Shown: positions 1 through 8,193 of the stretch, one piece after another
Layout of the letters: each line of letters opens with the position of its first letter
Numbering within the stretch: position 1 is the first letter of the stretch
NCBI RefSeq assembly: GCF_018623035.1
Contig: NZ_CP076023.1
Coordinates: 2,604,001-2,668,000, forward strand
Source of the DNA: Cellulomonas dongxiuzhuiae
GTDB lineage: Bacteria; Actinomycetota; Actinomycetes; Actinomycetales; Cellulomonadaceae
Direction of reading: 5' to 3'
Length of the DNA stretch: 64,000 nucleotides
The notes under the pieces: model-generated
The model's database searches: none
Told to the model about the DNA's origin: nothing
Seen by the model: only the letters and a program-made list of their open reading frames with translations
Position numbers and translations under genes: made by a program

Positions 1-162
1 GGCGAGGCGCGCCTTGAACCTGTCGGTCTCCTCGCGCAGCTCGGCGTCGGACAGCGAGGTGAAGCTGTCCTCCAGCGCGTTGACCTGGGACGCGATACCG
101 GACAGCTTCTTGAGGATCCGCCCCTCGCCCAGCCGGAGGACCTTCTCGAGGATCGCCGTCAC
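1..162 (-). CDS. secA: Protein translocase ATPase SecA, N-terminal fragment
   Basis: SecA is the ATPase motor that drives unfolded preproteins through the SecYEG channel. Only the first 54 codons are in the window; the rest runs off the left edge. The GTG start gives [20 protein letters not shown], followed by a stretch ending in [16 protein letters not shown], which is the typical start of actinobacterial SecA1. A GGGAG Shine-Dalgarno lies about seven bases before the GTG on the minus strand. It lies downstream of hpf and a YcaQ-like gene in the same direction, as in the mycobacterial secA1 neighbourhood. Identification rests on a short but distinctive N-terminus plus gene order. Confidence 0.9.
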   Translation of the reverse strand, partial: MTAILEKVLRLGEGRILKKLSGIASQVNALEDSFTSLSDAELREETDRFKARLA

Positions 163-281
163 GCAACTCTCCCGACGTCGTTGGCGCCCGTCCGCTCACG
201 GCATCGGGGCGTGCGTGTCGCCCGGCCGCTCGACCGGGCCCGACCATCGTAGGCGAGCCACGGGACCAGCGGGGTCGTCGT

Positions 282-1568
282 TCAGCCCGCGGCAGCGGGG
301 AGCTCGCGCACGAGCGCGGCGGCGAGGCTGCCGGACGCGTCCGGCCCGACGCGGACGTCGGTCAGCCCCAGCCACCCGGCCATCGTCCAGAGCTCGGCCG
401 CGAGCTCGTGCGCGACCTCGCCGTCCCCGGGTGCTCCCGAGAGCACGTCGCCCGCGGGAGCCGGCGCCCGGTGCACGGCAGGCACGCGCAGGACACCCGC
501 GCGCCGGTCCGCCTTGAGGTCCACGAGGGCCACCATCCGCTCGCCGAGCAGGAACGGCAGGACGTAGTACCCCCAGACCCGTGCCGCGGCCGGGACGTAG
601 ATCTCGATGCGGTAGCGCAGGTCGAACAGCGCCTCGGTCCGCGTGCGCTCCCACACGAGGGGGTCGAAGGGGCTGAGCAGCGCCCGCCCCCGTGCGCGGC
701 GCGGCACGTGCGCGTCCCGGTGCCGGTACAGCGGGCCGCGCCAGCCCTCGACCTCCACCGGCCGGAGCACCCCGTCGGCGACGAGCTCCGCGACGACCGC
801 GCTCGTCGGAGCGACGGCGGTGCGCCAGTGGTCCGCCAGGCACCGCACGCTCGCCACGCCGTGGGCGCGCGCGGCGATCTCGACCAGCCGTCGGCGCGCG
901 GTCGCCTCGTCGGCCTGCGGCGCAGCGAGCACGTCCGGCGGGAGCACCCGGTCGGGACGGTCGAAGCGACGTTCGAACTGGGGGTTGCGACCGGCGGTCG
1001 TGAGCTCGCCCACGTAGAAGAGGTGCTCGAGCGCGCGCTTGGCGTCGGTCCCCGACCACCCCCACGCCGCCGAACGCCGACCGTCGCCGCCGAGGATCTC
1101 CTGCACCTCCCGCGCGGTGACCGGGCCCCGCTCGTCGACGATGCCGCGGACTGTCGCGACCTCCGGGGAGCGGCCCACGGGGACGCCGTGCAGCGTGTCC
1201 CCCCGCCGCTCCACCGCCGCACGATTGCCGGCGTGCTTGAACGCCAGGTCACGGAACGTCGCGGGCGGCACGAGCGACGCCTCGTGCGCCCACGTCTCGA
1301 CCAGGCGGCGCGGCGGCCGCGACGTCGCGCGGTCCAGCGCTGCGACGTCCCACGCACCGACGCGCGAGTAGACGGGCATGAGGTGGGCCCGCGCCAGCAC
1401 GTTGACCGAGTCGACCTGCAGCAGCCCGAGCCTGTCGACGACCCGCTGCAGCTCGCGCGCACCGGCCGGGAGCGACCGGGCCGGCCGGGGACGGTCGAGG
1501 CCGGAGGCGTGCAGGACGGCGCGGCGTGCCTGTGACCGGGTCAGCCTCTCCGGGCGGGTGTCGACCAT
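282..1568 (-). CDS. YcaQ-like winged-helix DNA glycosylase, QxD type
   Basis: A 428-residue protein of the HTH_42 / YcaQ-AlkX superfamily, whose studied members unhook alkylated or cross-linked DNA bases. The N-terminal part reads LGLLQVDSVNVLARAH; the Q-V-D triplet sits where AlkZ and E. coli YcaQ have a catalytic QxQ, so this belongs to the QxD (YcaQ-like) branch. Later landmarks typical of the family are a winged-helix region, SPFDPLVWERTRTEALFDL and YYVLPFLLGERMVALVDLK. Length is normal (about 400). I start at the ATG at 1568, which has a GGGGG run just upstream; an in-frame ATG at 1667 would add 33 residues of unconvincing sequence. A QxQ relative lies 12 kb away at 13711-14880. The substrate is unknown. 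Confidence 0.85.
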   Translation of the reverse strand: MVDTRPERLTRSQARRAVLHASGLDRPRPARSLPAGARELQRVVDRLGLLQVDSVNVLARAHLMPVYSRVGAWDVAALDRATSRPPRRLVETWAHEASLVPPATFRDLAFKHAGNRAAVERRGDTLHGVPVGRSPEVATVRGIVDERGPVTAREVQEILGGDGRRSAAWGWSGTDAKRALEHLFYVGELTTAGRNPQFERRFDRPDRVLPPDVLAAPQADEATARRRLVEIAARAHGVASVRCLADHWRTAVAPTSAVVAELVADGVLRPVEVEGWRGPLYRHRDAHVPRRARGRALLSPFDPLVWERTRTEALFDLRYRIEIYVPAAARVWGYYVLPFLLGERMVALVDLKADRRAGVLRVPAVHRAPAPAGDVLSGAPGDGEVAHELAAELWTMAGWLGLTDVRVGPDASGSLAAALVRELPAAAG

Positions 1569-1968
1569 GCCCCCGATCCTGCCCGGTTCCCCTGACATCG
1601 ACGCCGCACGCCCGACGGCCGGCCGGCCGCACCGGGAACTGAATCCTTTCTCACCTCGCGCGTCCACGCGCGTGACGCCGAGCGCACGTCCGGCCGCAAG
1701 TTTCGCTCCATCACGGCGCGGCGGACGCCCGCCTCACCCCGCCTGGCGCACCACGACGCGGCACAGGCGCGCTGCTCAGCACGCCACGGCGAGGAGGCAT
1801 CCGATCGCCCGGGGCGGCCGACGCACCCGAATCGCTTCAGCGAAGGCAGGGTCGCAGTCGAAAGTTTTCCGAAACATTCTCGCAGTACTTGACGGGCACC
1901 GTGCCCCGCGACGAACGTCGTTGCCCGGCCGCCGATCTCTCGGCACGCGTGGCGGTCAGGACCGCACT

Positions 1969-2004
1969 CCCGGTGCCGGGCGGACCGCGCCGTCCGGCAC
2001 CGGG
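1969..2004. repeat. 11-bp perfect inverted repeat
   Basis: Arms CCCGGTGCCGG (1969-1979) and CCGGCACCGGG (1994-2004) around a 14-base loop. It could be a second terminator element behind hpf, or an operator-like site; sequence alone does not decide. Confidence 0.6.
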
Positions 2005-2052
2005 GCACCACCGGCGGCCGCACCGGGCCGCCGGCAGCACCCTGGACGGCGA

Positions 2053-2082
2053 GGGGCGGCGGGCCTGACGGCCCACCGCCCC
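2053..2082 (-). terminator. Hairpin terminator candidate after hpf
   Basis: Arms GGGGCGG/CCGCCCC and GGGCC/GGCCC form a 12-bp GC stem with one internal mismatch and a TGAC loop, 20 bases past the hpf stop codon. There is no clear U-run, which is common for actinobacterial terminators. Confidence 0.55.
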
Positions 2083-2102
2083 GCGACCTCGTCCCGCCGG
2101 CG

Positions 2103-2738
2103 TCAGCCCGCGATGCGGCGCGATCCGCCGGTCACGACCGGCGCGTCGAGCTTGATGACGCCGTAGCTCCAGCCCCGGCGGCGGTACGCGACCGCCGGCT
2201 GGGCCGTCTCCGCGTCCACGAACAGGAAGAAGTCGTGCCCGACGAGCTCCATCTCGTAGAGCGCGTCGTCCACCGTCATCGGCTCCGCCCGGTGCACCTT
2301 CTCGCGGATCAGGACCGGGGAGTCACCCAGAACCTTCTCGGTGACCCCGTCCTCGCCCGGCTCGGGCGCCACAGGAGCCGGCGGCTCCGGCGCGGGAGGA
2401 CGGACGTCCACGGGCGCCAGCGGAGTGTGGTTGCGGTGGTCCTTGCGCCGGTCGCGCGCACGGCGCAGGCGCTCGAGGAGGCGGCCGAGGGCGACGTCCA
2501 GGGCGGCGTACGCGTCATCGGCGCACGCCTCCGCCCGGATGACGGGACCCTTGTCGACCACCGTCAGCTCGACCTTCTCGCTGCTGCCGGACTGGCGCGG
2601 ACTCGGTTCGTGCGACACGAGGACGTCGACGCGCTGTGCGCGCGGGGCCAGCTGCTCGATCTTCGCGAGCTTGCTCTCGAGGTGGGCGCGATACCGCGGG
2701 GACACCTCGGTGTGCCGGCCTGCAACCACGATCTCCAT
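2103..2738 (-). CDS. hpf: Long-form ribosome hibernation promoting factor
   Basis: Binds 30S subunits and dimerises or stabilises idle ribosomes in stationary phase or stress. The 211-residue length and two-domain build mark the long HPF form: residues 1-100 are the S30AE/YfiA fold (MEIVVAGRHTEVSPRYR at the start), then a Pro-rich linker, then the C-terminal dimerisation domain around residues 150-205 with FFLFVDAETAQPAVAYRRRG. The start has an AGGAGG site six bases upstream. Placement between comF and secA matches the conserved actinobacterial order. A strong hairpin lies in its leader (2760-2778). Confidence 0.95.
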   Translation of the reverse strand: MEIVVAGRHTEVSPRYRAHLESKLAKIEQLAPRAQRVDVLVSHEPSPRQSGSSEKVELTVVDKGPVIRAEACADDAYAALDVALGRLLERLRRARDRRKDHRNHTPLAPVDVRPPAPEPPAPVAPEPGEDGVTEKVLGDSPVLIREKVHRAEPMTVDDALYEMELVGHDFFLFVDAETAQPAVAYRRRGWSYGVIKLDAPVVTGGSRRIAG

Positions 2739-2759
2739 GTGGGCCTCCTGGGAGGTCAG

Positions 2760-2778
2760 GGGCGGGCAGCGCCCGCCC
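2760..2778 (-). promoter_or_regulatory. Stem-loop in the hpf leader
   Basis: GGGCGGGC-AGC-GCCCGCCC is a perfect 8-bp GC stem with a 3-base loop, ending 21 bases before the hpf start codon and just upstream of its AGGAGG site (minus strand reading). It may end comF transcription, attenuate hpf, or mask the ribosome site; no U-run follows. Confidence 0.5.
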
Positions 2779-2895
2779 GGACGAAACGTACGTCTACGGC
2801 CCCACGGCGGGGGCGGGCGGCATCACCTCCTCGGCCGCGCATCCCCGCCGGACTGCTGCGGGAGTTGCTCACGGCGTCGTATCCAGGATCTCACG

Positions 2896-3732
2896 CTATC
2901 CCTCCTCGGCGTGCCCGGGACGCGGCGCGCTGCTCCGGACGGAGGACCCCGCGGTGCTCCGGCCCGACGGTGCCGGCGTGGCGGCGAGCGCGACGCCGGC
3001 CAGGACGGACGCGCCTGCGGCGGCGAGGGCGGCGTGGCACGCGGCGAGCGTCGCACCCGTGGTGAGCACGTCGTCGACGAGCACGACCCACCGGCCGCGG
3101 AGACGCGCGGCCCGGTGCGCGCGCACCCGGCCCGCGAGCGCCGCACCCCGTGCGCGCGCGGTGAGGCCTGCGAGGTCGGGGCCCGCGGACCGGCGCAGCA
3201 CCCGGGCCCGCACCGCCGGCACGCCACCGTCCCGCAGCCCCGCGGTCACGGCTGCCGCCAGCGCGTCCACGGGCGCGCGCCCGCGTCGGCGGCGGGCGGC
3301 GGCCGTCGACGGCACGGCGACCACGAGCACGGGGAGATGCCCCGCGCCGGTCGCGTCGGGCAGGTGAGCAGCCACCGCTGCTCCCGTGCGGCGGGTAGCG
3401 GCGGCGAACGGCCGGTCGAGGTCGCTGCGTCCGCCGTCCTTCCACGCGGAGACGGCGTGGCGCACGGGCCCGACGAACACCGCGGGCGCCCACACCGGCA
3501 GCAGGGTCCGGCCGTCGAGGAGGTCCAGCCGACCCGCGTCGTGGTCGCGGCGGACGGCGGCGCCGCGCAGGGTCGCGGCGCACGGCGGGCACCACGTCAC
3601 GTCCGGCCGGCCGCACCCCGCGCACGCCACCGGGACGACCAGGCCCACGAGGTCGTGGCACGCCGCGACGAGGAGCGTGCGCAGCGGTGAGCGCGTCTCG
3701 GGGGTGGGGGCGGTCGGCGGCTCGCAGGGCAT
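2896..3732 (-). CDS. comF: ComF family phosphoribosyltransferase-like protein
   Basis: A 278-residue ComF/GntX-type protein, related to the ComF competence factor. The N-terminus carries a four-cysteine zinc finger (C37, C40, C48, C51: CAGC...CPPC). The C-terminal half is a type I phosphoribosyltransferase fold with the PRPP loop VVLVDDVLTTGATL. Its substrate is not known in Actinobacteria. I start at the ATG at 3732 (MPCEPPTAPT); further upstream in-frame starts run into lpqB. It sits 119 bases after lpqB in the same direction, as in mycobacteria (Rv3242c position). Confidence 0.88.
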   Translation of the reverse strand: MPCEPPTAPTPETRSPLRTLLVAACHDLVGLVVPVACAGCGRPDVTWCPPCAATLRGAAVRRDHDAGRLDLLDGRTLLPVWAPAVFVGPVRHAVSAWKDGGRSDLDRPFAAATRRTGAAVAAHLPDATGAGHLPVLVVAVPSTAAARRRRGRAPVDALAAAVTAGLRDGGVPAVRARVLRRSAGPDLAGLTARARGAALAGRVRAHRAARLRGRWVVLVDDVLTTGATLAACHAALAAAGASVLAGVALAATPAPSGRSTAGSSVRSSAPRPGHAEEG

Positions 3733-3851
3733 GCCGCCAGCCTGCCGCGCGGACGGCCCACCTGCGGGCGCGGGGGACGCCCCGTGGACGGCGTGGCCAC
3801 CACGCGTCCCTGGGGTCGGCTCGGTCCGCCGTGGGGACCGGACCCCGGGTC

Positions 3852-5540
3852 TCAGCCCGGGAACGCCGCCCCGGCGACGTCGAGCACGCCGGTCACCCCG
3901 GGCACGGCGACCCACGTGCCACCCTCGTGGCGCAGGAGGTCACCGTCGGCGGTGACGACGTACAGGGAGCGCGAGCCCCGGTCGGCGGCGAGCTCGACCG
4001 CGTCGGCCACCGCCGGCAGCGGCGTGCTGCCGCCGGAGACGGGGACGCGGTACGGCGTCACCCCGGCGTCGCCCTCGGCCAGCATGCCCAGCGTGACGTC
4101 GTCGACCCACACGATCGACGCGGCCGCCGCTGGGGTCAGGGAGCCACCGGCACGCACGCCCGGTCCGATGGTCAGCGGGACGCCGCCACCGTCGCGCGTC
4201 ACCCCCGCCACGTTGAGGGTCACGCCGTCCGGCCCGCGGGACACGATCGCCACGCGCGTGCCGTCCCGCGACACCCGGACCGCCTGCACGGTCCGCCCGG
4301 CCAGCCAGTCCGCTGTGACCTCGACGGCCGTGCCGTCGAGCCGCACGGCGTCCAGCCGCCCGGCCCCCGAGCCCCGGGCGGTCCACACCCACGCGTAGCG
4401 GTCGACCGACGGCGCCGCGAGGGCCGGACCGGTCAGCAGCGTCCGCTGCTCGGCGCTGCCGACGGGGACCGTCACGAGGGTCGAGGGGTCGGCGAGCGCG
4501 ACACGGACCAGCCCGTCCGCCGACCGCGCCGGGCTCCCGGGCGCGGCGCCCTGGACCACGCCCGCACCGTCGACGGCGGCGGGTGCGTCGGCGACGACGC
4601 GCAGCGTCTGCCCGTCGACGAGGATCTCCAGCTCGCCGGCGTCCGGGGCCGGGAGCACGTCGGGCACGCCCTCGATCACGGCACCCCCCGCGCCGGCCCG
4701 CACGACCAGGGTCGTCACGCCCAGGGGGCGCAACGACGCGTCGAGCTGCGCGAGCAGCAGCCCGCGGTCCGCCTCCAGGACCGCCCGGGCCGGCTCGAAC
4801 GTCATCTCCGCCACGCCGCCGCGCTCGAAGGAGACCGCCTCCGGCTTGAGCTCGGTGCCCGGCGGGATCGCGGACGTCACGGCATCCTGCAGCCACGGCG
4901 AGGGGCCCGCGAGCAGCGCGCGCACCACGGCCGTCGGGACGTTGCGGTCACGGAAGAACCGCACCTCCGGGACGAGCACCCTGCTGTCCGGGGTCAGGAA
5001 GTACAGGGACGTCTCGCGGAACTGCTGCGCGAAGCGCCGCGAGTCGACCACGAGGACGTCCGGTGCGTACGCGATGCGCCAGGCACCCCGCGCGTCCTGC
5101 ACCAGCTCGTAGCGCAGCGTCTCCAGCGCGTCCGCGGGCACCTCCACGTACCGCCCGTCGACGTCGACCTTCGCCTTGACGGCCAGGGACACCGTCACCT
5201 GGGCATCACCCGTCTGCTCGACCATCGTCGTGCTCGCGACGATCGTCTCCGCACCCGGGTCCCACTCGGAGCGCTCGTCGGCGGCGAGGAACTGCCGCGT
5301 GATGTCGAAGTCGCCGGTGACCTCGGCGTCCATGGCGAGCAGGAAGCCCTCGACGATGCGCGTCGGCTCGGCGTCGGTCTGCGGGCCCTGCGCGAGGACG
5401 ACGACGCCGTCCTGCTCGCGCACCTGCCCCCCGCCGCCTGCCGTCACCGGTCCGCCGGTCGGGATCGCGACGCACCCCGTCATCACCGCGACCAGCAGCG
5501 CGGCGCACGCGACGGCGCGCGAGCGCGCCGCGCGCGTCAC
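3852..5540 (-). CDS. lpqB: Lipoprotein LpqB, MtrB partner
   Basis: LpqB is an extracytoplasmic lipoprotein that interacts with the MtrB sensor and influences MtrA signalling and wall homeostasis. The 562-residue product has a lipoprotein signal peptide with lipobox MTGC (acylated Cys 23), a GerMN-type domain in the middle (after AIPPGTELKPEAVSFERGG) and a C-terminal beta-propeller-like LpqB domain. The GTG start overlaps the mtrB stop by four bases (GTGA), so translation is probably coupled. Length and order match the mtrA-mtrB-lpqB operon. Confidence 0.95.
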   Translation of the reverse strand: MTRAARSRAVACAALLVAVMTGCVAIPTGGPVTAGGGGQVREQDGVVVLAQGPQTDAEPTRIVEGFLLAMDAEVTGDFDITRQFLAADERSEWDPGAETIVASTTMVEQTGDAQVTVSLAVKAKVDVDGRYVEVPADALETLRYELVQDARGAWRIAYAPDVLVVDSRRFAQQFRETSLYFLTPDSRVLVPEVRFFRDRNVPTAVVRALLAGPSPWLQDAVTSAIPPGTELKPEAVSFERGGVAEMTFEPARAVLEADRGLLLAQLDASLRPLGVTTLVVRAGAGGAVIEGVPDVLPAPDAGELEILVDGQTLRVVADAPAAVDGAGVVQGAAPGSPARSADGLVRVALADPSTLVTVPVGSAEQRTLLTGPALAAPSVDRYAWVWTARGSGAGRLDAVRLDGTAVEVTADWLAGRTVQAVRVSRDGTRVAIVSRGPDGVTLNVAGVTRDGGGVPLTIGPGVRAGGSLTPAAAASIVWVDDVTLGMLAEGDAGVTPYRVPVSGGSTPLPAVADAVELAADRGSRSLYVVTADGDLLRHEGGTWVAVPGVTGVLDVAGAAFPG

Positions 5541-7360
5541 GACCGCCTCCGGGCGGCGCTGCTCGCGGTCGGGGCGTCGTCGAGACGCACGTCGGTGCGC
5601 ACCGGGTCGGTGGGGTTGCTGACGATCGCGATCTCCCCCGTCATGGGCGGCAGGTCCGGCAGCGCCGCGGGATCGGTGCTCCGCAGCGGCTGGGCGTCCG
5701 CGGCCGGCTGGGCGTCCTGGTCCGGCACGAGCGGCAGCGGGGACCCGTCCAGCACGATGCCCGCACGCCGCGGCAGCGTGAGCCGGAAGCACGCACCCCG
5801 ACCCGGGCGCCCCCACGCCTCGAGCCGACCGCCGTGCAGGTGCGCGTCCTCGAGCGAGATCGCCAGCCCCAGACCCGTCCCGCCCGTGGTGCGCGCCCGC
5901 GCCGGGTCGGCCCGCCAGAAGCGGTCGAACACGTGCAGGGCCTCGTCCTGCGTCATGCCGACGCCGTGGTCCCGCACCGTCACCGCGACGGCGGTGGCGT
6001 CGACCCCGACCCGCACCTCGACGGCCGAGCCGTCGGCGTGCTCGACGGCGTTGACCAGCAGGTTGCGCAGGACGCGCTCCACGCGTCGGGGGTCCACGTC
6101 GGCGGTGGCACGCACGTCGGGCAGGTCGACGTGCAACCACGACCCGCGCCTGACCGCGAGCGGGGTGGCGTTGTCGACGGCCTGCAGCACGATGTCGCGC
6201 ACGTCGCGGCCCTCCGCGTCCAGCACCGCGGCACCCGCGTCGAAGCGGCTGATCTCGAGGAGGTCCGCCAACAGGTCCTCGAAGCGGTCCAGCTGCGTGG
6301 CGAGCAGCTCGGCGGACCTCTTGATGGCGGGGTCGAAGGCCTCCCGTGCCCCGTGGATGACCTCGCCCGCCATCCGGATCGTGGTCAGCGGCGTGCGCAG
6401 CTCGTGGGAGACGTCCGACACGAAGCGGCGCTGCAGCCTCGAGAGGTCCTCCATGCGCCGGATCTGGTCCTGCAGGCCCTCCGCCATCTCGTTGAACGTG
6501 CGCGCCAGCGTGGCCATCTCGTCCTGCCCGCGCACGGTCATGCGCTCCGATAGGTGGCCGTCCGCCAGCCGGTCGGCGACGTGCGCCGCCCGCCGCACGG
6601 GGTGCACGGTGCGGCGCGTCACCATCCACGTCATCCCCGCCAGCAGCGCGACGACCGCGACGGCCGCGAACGTGAGCGTCCGCAGCAGGAAGTCGAGCTG
6701 GCTCTGCTCGGCCTTCAGGCTGTACAGGAAGAACATCTGGTACGTGCCCGCCATCGGGACGTCGACCTCCTGCCCGACCACGATGCCGGGCTCGGCGCCG
6801 CCGTCGACGGCGGGGATCGCGACCGACTGCCAGTGCTGCCCGCCGTCCGCCACCGCCTGCTTGAGGTCGCGGCTCACGAGCTCGACCAGCGAGGGGTCGG
6901 TGGCGGTCGCGCCCACGCCGATCGACCCGGTCTGCCCGGGTGCCCGCAGCATGAAGACGTCACGCTCCCCCGAGCCGCCGTTGCGCTGCGCCGTGGTCAC
7001 GTCCTGCAGGTCGCGCGCGACGTCCGTGAAGGTGCTGGCCGTCGACGCCGCGAGGACCTCCTGCGTCTGCTCCGTGCCGCGGGCGCTCTCGAAGAGCACC
7101 TGCTTCAGGCGCTGGTCGAACAGGCCCGCCCGGGTGACCTCGCCGACGTACCCGCCGATGACCGCGAGCGCGACGAGGCCGATCGTCAGGGTGGAGACCA
7201 GGACGCGCAGCTGCAGCGACGAGCGCCACCGCTGTACCAGGCCGCGCACGCGCCGCCGCGCACGCGCGCGGCCCAGCCGCCCCCAGGCGGTCAGCCGCGG
7301 CACGTCGTCGCACCCCCGCTCACGGGCACCCGGTGCACCGTGATCACGTCCCTGCGACAC
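5537..7360 (-). CDS. mtrB: Sensor histidine kinase MtrB
   Basis: Membrane sensor kinase of the MtrAB two-component system that controls cell division and peptidoglycan remodelling. Domains in order: first membrane helix around residues 50-72 (LRVLVSTLTIGLVALAVIGG), an extracytoplasmic sensor loop, second membrane helix around 212-236, HAMP, HisKA with the phosphoacceptor in SDVSHELRTPLTTI, and an HATPase domain with GTGLGLAISLEDAHLHGG. The open frame starts with a GTG at 7360, 17 bases inside mtrA; a GTG at 7303 (VPRLTAWGR) with a GGGGG run nine bases upstream is an equally credible start. 607 residues as drawn. The C-terminal tail of about 90 residues beyond the ATPase is rich in Pro and Asp. 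Confidence 0.95.
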   Translation of the reverse strand: MSQGRDHGAPGARERGCDDVPRLTAWGRLGRARARRRVRGLVQRWRSSLQLRVLVSTLTIGLVALAVIGGYVGEVTRAGLFDQRLKQVLFESARGTEQTQEVLAASTASTFTDVARDLQDVTTAQRNGGSGERDVFMLRAPGQTGSIGVGATATDPSLVELVSRDLKQAVADGGQHWQSVAIPAVDGGAEPGIVVGQEVDVPMAGTYQMFFLYSLKAEQSQLDFLLRTLTFAAVAVVALLAGMTWMVTRRTVHPVRRAAHVADRLADGHLSERMTVRGQDEMATLARTFNEMAEGLQDQIRRMEDLSRLQRRFVSDVSHELRTPLTTIRMAGEVIHGAREAFDPAIKRSAELLATQLDRFEDLLADLLEISRFDAGAAVLDAEGRDVRDIVLQAVDNATPLAVRRGSWLHVDLPDVRATADVDPRRVERVLRNLLVNAVEHADGSAVEVRVGVDATAVAVTVRDHGVGMTQDEALHVFDRFWRADPARARTTGGTGLGLAISLEDAHLHGGRLEAWGRPGRGACFRLTLPRRAGIVLDGSPLPLVPDQDAQPAADAQPLRSTDPAALPDLPPMTGEIAIVSNPTDPVRTDVRLDDAPTASSAARRRS

Positions 7361-8027
7361 CCGCCTTGTAGCCGACGCCGCGCACGGTCACGACGATCTC
7401 CGGACGTTCGGGGTCGGTCTCGATCTTGGAGCGCAGGCGCTGGACGTGGACGTTGACGAGCCGCGTGTCAGCCGCGTGCCGGTAGCCCCAGACCTTCTCG
7501 AGCAGCACCTCGCGCGTGAAGACCTGCCAGGGCTTGCGCGCCAGGGCGACGAGCAGGTCGAACTCGAGCGGCGTCAGGGAGATCGACCGGCCGGCCCGCT
7601 CGACGCGGTGGCCGGGGACGTCGATCGTCAGGTCGCCGATCGCCAGGTGCTCGGGAGCCGGCTCGTCGCTGCGGCGCAGCCGTGCGCGCACCCGCGCCAC
7701 GAGCTCCTTGGGCTTGAACGGCTTGGAGATGTAGTCGTCGGCGCCGGACTCGAGCCCGAGGACGACGTCGACGGTGTCGCTCTTCGCGGTCAGCATGACG
7801 ATCGGCACGCCGGACTCGCCGCGGATCTGGCGGCACACCTCGGTGCCGTCCTTGCCGGGCAGCATGAGGTCGAGCAGCACGAGGTCCGGCTGGGTGGCCC
7901 GGAAGACCCCCAGCGCCTCGTCACCGTCCTCGCAGAAGACCGGCTCGAAACCCTCGGAGCGCAGCACGATGCCGATCATCTCGGCCAGGGCGGTGTCGTC
8001 GTCGACGACCAGGACGCGTCCCTTCAT
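7344..8027 (-). CDS. mtrA: Response regulator MtrA
   Basis: OmpR/PhoB-type regulator, 227 residues. The receiver domain holds the acidic pair D9-D10, phosphoacceptor D53 in LVLLDLMLPG, T80 and K102 (YISKPFKP). The C-terminal winged helix (residues 130-222) includes LTPLEFDLLVALA and the recognition region DTRLVNVHVQRLRSKI. In Actinobacteria MtrA is usually essential and binds promoters of wall-hydrolase and division genes. A GAGAGGA site precedes the ATG. First gene of the mtrA-mtrB-lpqB operon, divergent from the membrane-protein operon that begins at 8194. Confidence 0.97.
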   Translation of the reverse strand: MKGRVLVVDDDTALAEMIGIVLRSEGFEPVFCEDGDEALGVFRATQPDLVLLDLMLPGKDGTEVCRQIRGESGVPIVMLTAKSDTVDVVLGLESGADDYISKPFKPKELVARVRARLRRSDEPAPEHLAIGDLTIDVPGHRVERAGRSISLTPLEFDLLVALARKPWQVFTREVLLEKVWGYRHAADTRLVNVHVQRLRSKIETDPERPEIVVTVRGVGYKAGVAGT

Positions 8028-8193
8028 GCGGTGATCCTCTCACCGCAGAGGGTGTGCACCGGGGCGAGCGCGCCGCGCAGAGGGGTGACGTGTGGATCCG
8101 CAGCCGCCGCCCACCTGCACCGTGGCACCATGGGACCCGCCGACGCGCCGACGCTGTCGGGCCGCAGCACGCGACACACGAGGAGCCCGACGC

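Larger units (their letters stand above)
1569..2102. other. 534-base gene-free gap with inverted repeats
   Basis: No convincing coding region is seen. The stretch lies between the end of hpf and the start of the YcaQ-like gene, both on the minus strand, so it should hold an hpf terminator and the promoter of the glycosylase gene. It contains a large hairpin at 2053-2082, an 11-bp inverted repeat at 1969-2004, a short palindrome GGGCAC-C-GTGCCC at 1894-1906, and an A/T-rich islet at about 1859-1880 that stands out from a background above 70% GC. Confidence 0.7.

Noticed and set aside
3687..7343. A 1218-codon open frame on the plus strand opposite lpqB and mtrB
   Set aside because: Arg/Pro/His-rich shadow of well-supported minus-strand genes; long antisense frames are normal at this GC content.
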